From NCBI GenBank assembly GCA_002082585.1, contig CP020563.1:5078001-5142000 (forward strand): DNA of 64,000 bases. The letters run 5' to 3'. This stretch comes from Kitasatospora albolonga. GTDB taxonomy: Bacteria; Actinomycetota; Actinomycetes; Streptomycetales; Streptomycetaceae. The notes below the pieces were generated by a model. That model had not been told where the DNA came from and searched no databases. It was given only the letters and a program-made list of their open reading frames with translations. A program made the position numbers and the translations under genes. This document shows positions 63,225 to 64,000 of this stretch, piece after piece (within the stretch, counting starts at the first letter, position 1; the number at the start of each line of letters is the position of its first letter).

Positions 63225-64000
63225 CTAAGAGGTGCTGAGCACCGTACGCAGCCGGTCGAGGCCCCAGTCCAGGTCCTCCTTGGAGATCACCAGCGGCGGC
63301 GCGATCCGGATCGTCGAGCCGTGGGTGTCCTTCACCAGCACTCGTTCCTCCATCAGCCGTTCCGAGATCTGCCGCCCGGTGCCGAGGGCGGGCGCGATGT
63401 CGACGCCCGCCCACAGCCCCCGGCCGCGTACCGCGTCCACCGCGCCGCCGCCCGCCAGCAGCCCCAGTTCCCGGTGCAGATGCTCGCCCAGCTCCGTGGC
63501 GCGCTCCTGGAACTCCCCGGTCCGCAGCATCGCGACCACCTCCAGCGCCACCGCGCACGCCAGCGGGTTCCCGCCGAAGGTGGAGCCGTGCTCGCCGGGC
63601 CGGAACACCCCGAGGATCTCCGCCGAGGAGACCACCGCCGACACCGGCACCACCCCGCCGCCGAGCGCCTTGCCCAGCACGTACATGTCCGGCACCACAC
63701 CCTCGTGCTCGCACGCGAACGTCTTCCCGGTACGCCCCAGACCCGACTGGATCTCGTCCGCGATGAACAGCACGTTCCGCTCGCGGGTCAGCTCCCGCAC
63801 CCCGGGCAGATAACCGGTCGGCGGCACCAGCACCCCGGCCTCGCCCTGGATCGGCTCGATCAGCACCGCCACGGTGTTCTCGGTCATCGCCTCCCGGAGC
63901 GCGGTGAGGTCTCCGTACGGCACGATCTCGAACCCCGGGGTGTACGGGCCGAAGTCGGCCCGCGCCTCCGGGTCCGTGGAGAAGCTGACGATCGTCGTCG
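63225..64000 (-). CDS. rocD: Ornithine aminotransferase, 3' part (gene runs off the window)
   Basis: This is the C-terminal 257 residues of a class III PLP aminotransferase that converts ornithine and 2-oxoglutarate to glutamate semialdehyde. Visible are EPIQGEAGV, FIADEIQSGLGRTGK (the PLP-binding Asp), the Schiff-base Lys in VLGKALGGGVVP, HGSTFGGNPLACAVA and RGRGLWAGVDI. The translation continues in frame to base 64000 (TTIVSFSTDPEARADFGPY), so the start lies beyond the window. The family match is close to RocD; other class III enzymes are less likely. Confidence 0.9.
   Translation of the reverse strand, partial: TTIVSFSTDPEARADFGPYTPGFEIVPYGDLTALREAMTENTVAVLIEPIQGEAGVLVPPTGYLPGVRELTRERNVLFIADEIQSGLGRTGKTFACEHEGVVPDMYVLGKALGGGVVPVSAVVSSAEILGVFRPGEHGSTFGGNPLACAVALEVVAMLRTGEFQERATELGEHLHRELGLLAGGGAVDAVRGRGLWAGVDIAPALGTGRQISERLMEERVLVKDTHGSTIRIAPPLVISKEDLDWGLDRLRTVLSTS

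Overview
The window is high-GC actinobacterial DNA with strong GC3 bias, many GTG starts, ATGA/GTGA stop-start overlaps and probable leaderless promoters (a TANNNT box 5-9 nt before the start codon). Gene content and order (SSADH, GMC oxidoreductase, chorismate mutase, guaA, PspC two-component genes, NlpC/P60 hydrolases, pcrA, M23 peptidase, icmB, MoxR/VWA genes, sucCD, purNH, folD, mdh) fit the conserved core of a Streptomyces chromosome. From memory this resembles the SCO4779-SCO4830 part of S. coelicolor; no search was run. I see no tRNA, rRNA, CRISPR array or insertion sequence.

Layout. 0-7 kb: membrane Ser/Thr kinase, succinate-semialdehyde dehydrogenase, GMC oxidoreductase with a ferredoxin-like cysteine cluster, and an LAXTG surface protein. 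7.6-12.9 kb: chorismate mutase behind a probable aromatic-peptide attenuator, guaA, a Uma2 protein, a class II aldolase and a membrane protein. 13-17 kb: a PspC protein diverging from a PspC-histidine kinase/LuxR response regulator pair. 17-25 kb: two NlpC/P60 wall hydrolases (one under a c-di-AMP riboswitch), pcrA under a PafBC-type damage promoter, and an M23 peptidase with a Tyr-Asp-Thr-Gly repeat region. 25-37.8 kb: lipase-like hydrolase, icmB, then a divergent module (DUF5691 and SWIM on minus; MoxR ATPase, DUF5682 and VWA on plus) whose intergenic region carries PafBC-type boxes facing both ways, followed by sucCD. 38-52 kb: HTH/sigma-like membrane protein, DUF6350 protein, purN-purH, DUF2079 protein, folD, DUF3017, XRE-DUF2690 regulator and mdh. 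51.7-53 kb: PEP-mutase-like and AhpD-like genes. 59.2-64 kb: MocR regulator, DMT-type membrane protein, a lipoprotein/ATP-grasp pair resembling ygiBC, and the 3' part of rocD.

The part least like the conserved chromosome is 53.05-59.2 kb. It is a minus-strand accessory block: XRE regulator, three short coupled ORFs, a 44-residue peptide with cysteines exactly eight residues apart, half of a methyltransferase, a Nudix hydrolase, an unknown HDxxH protein and two tandem paralogs. It is bounded by two copies of the MocR promoter and 5' coding region, which marks it as an insertion. I read it as a candidate peptide (RiPP-like) locus. The second main candidate is the MoxR-DUF5682-VWA/SWIM-DUF5691 module, which the promoters suggest is induced by DNA damage.
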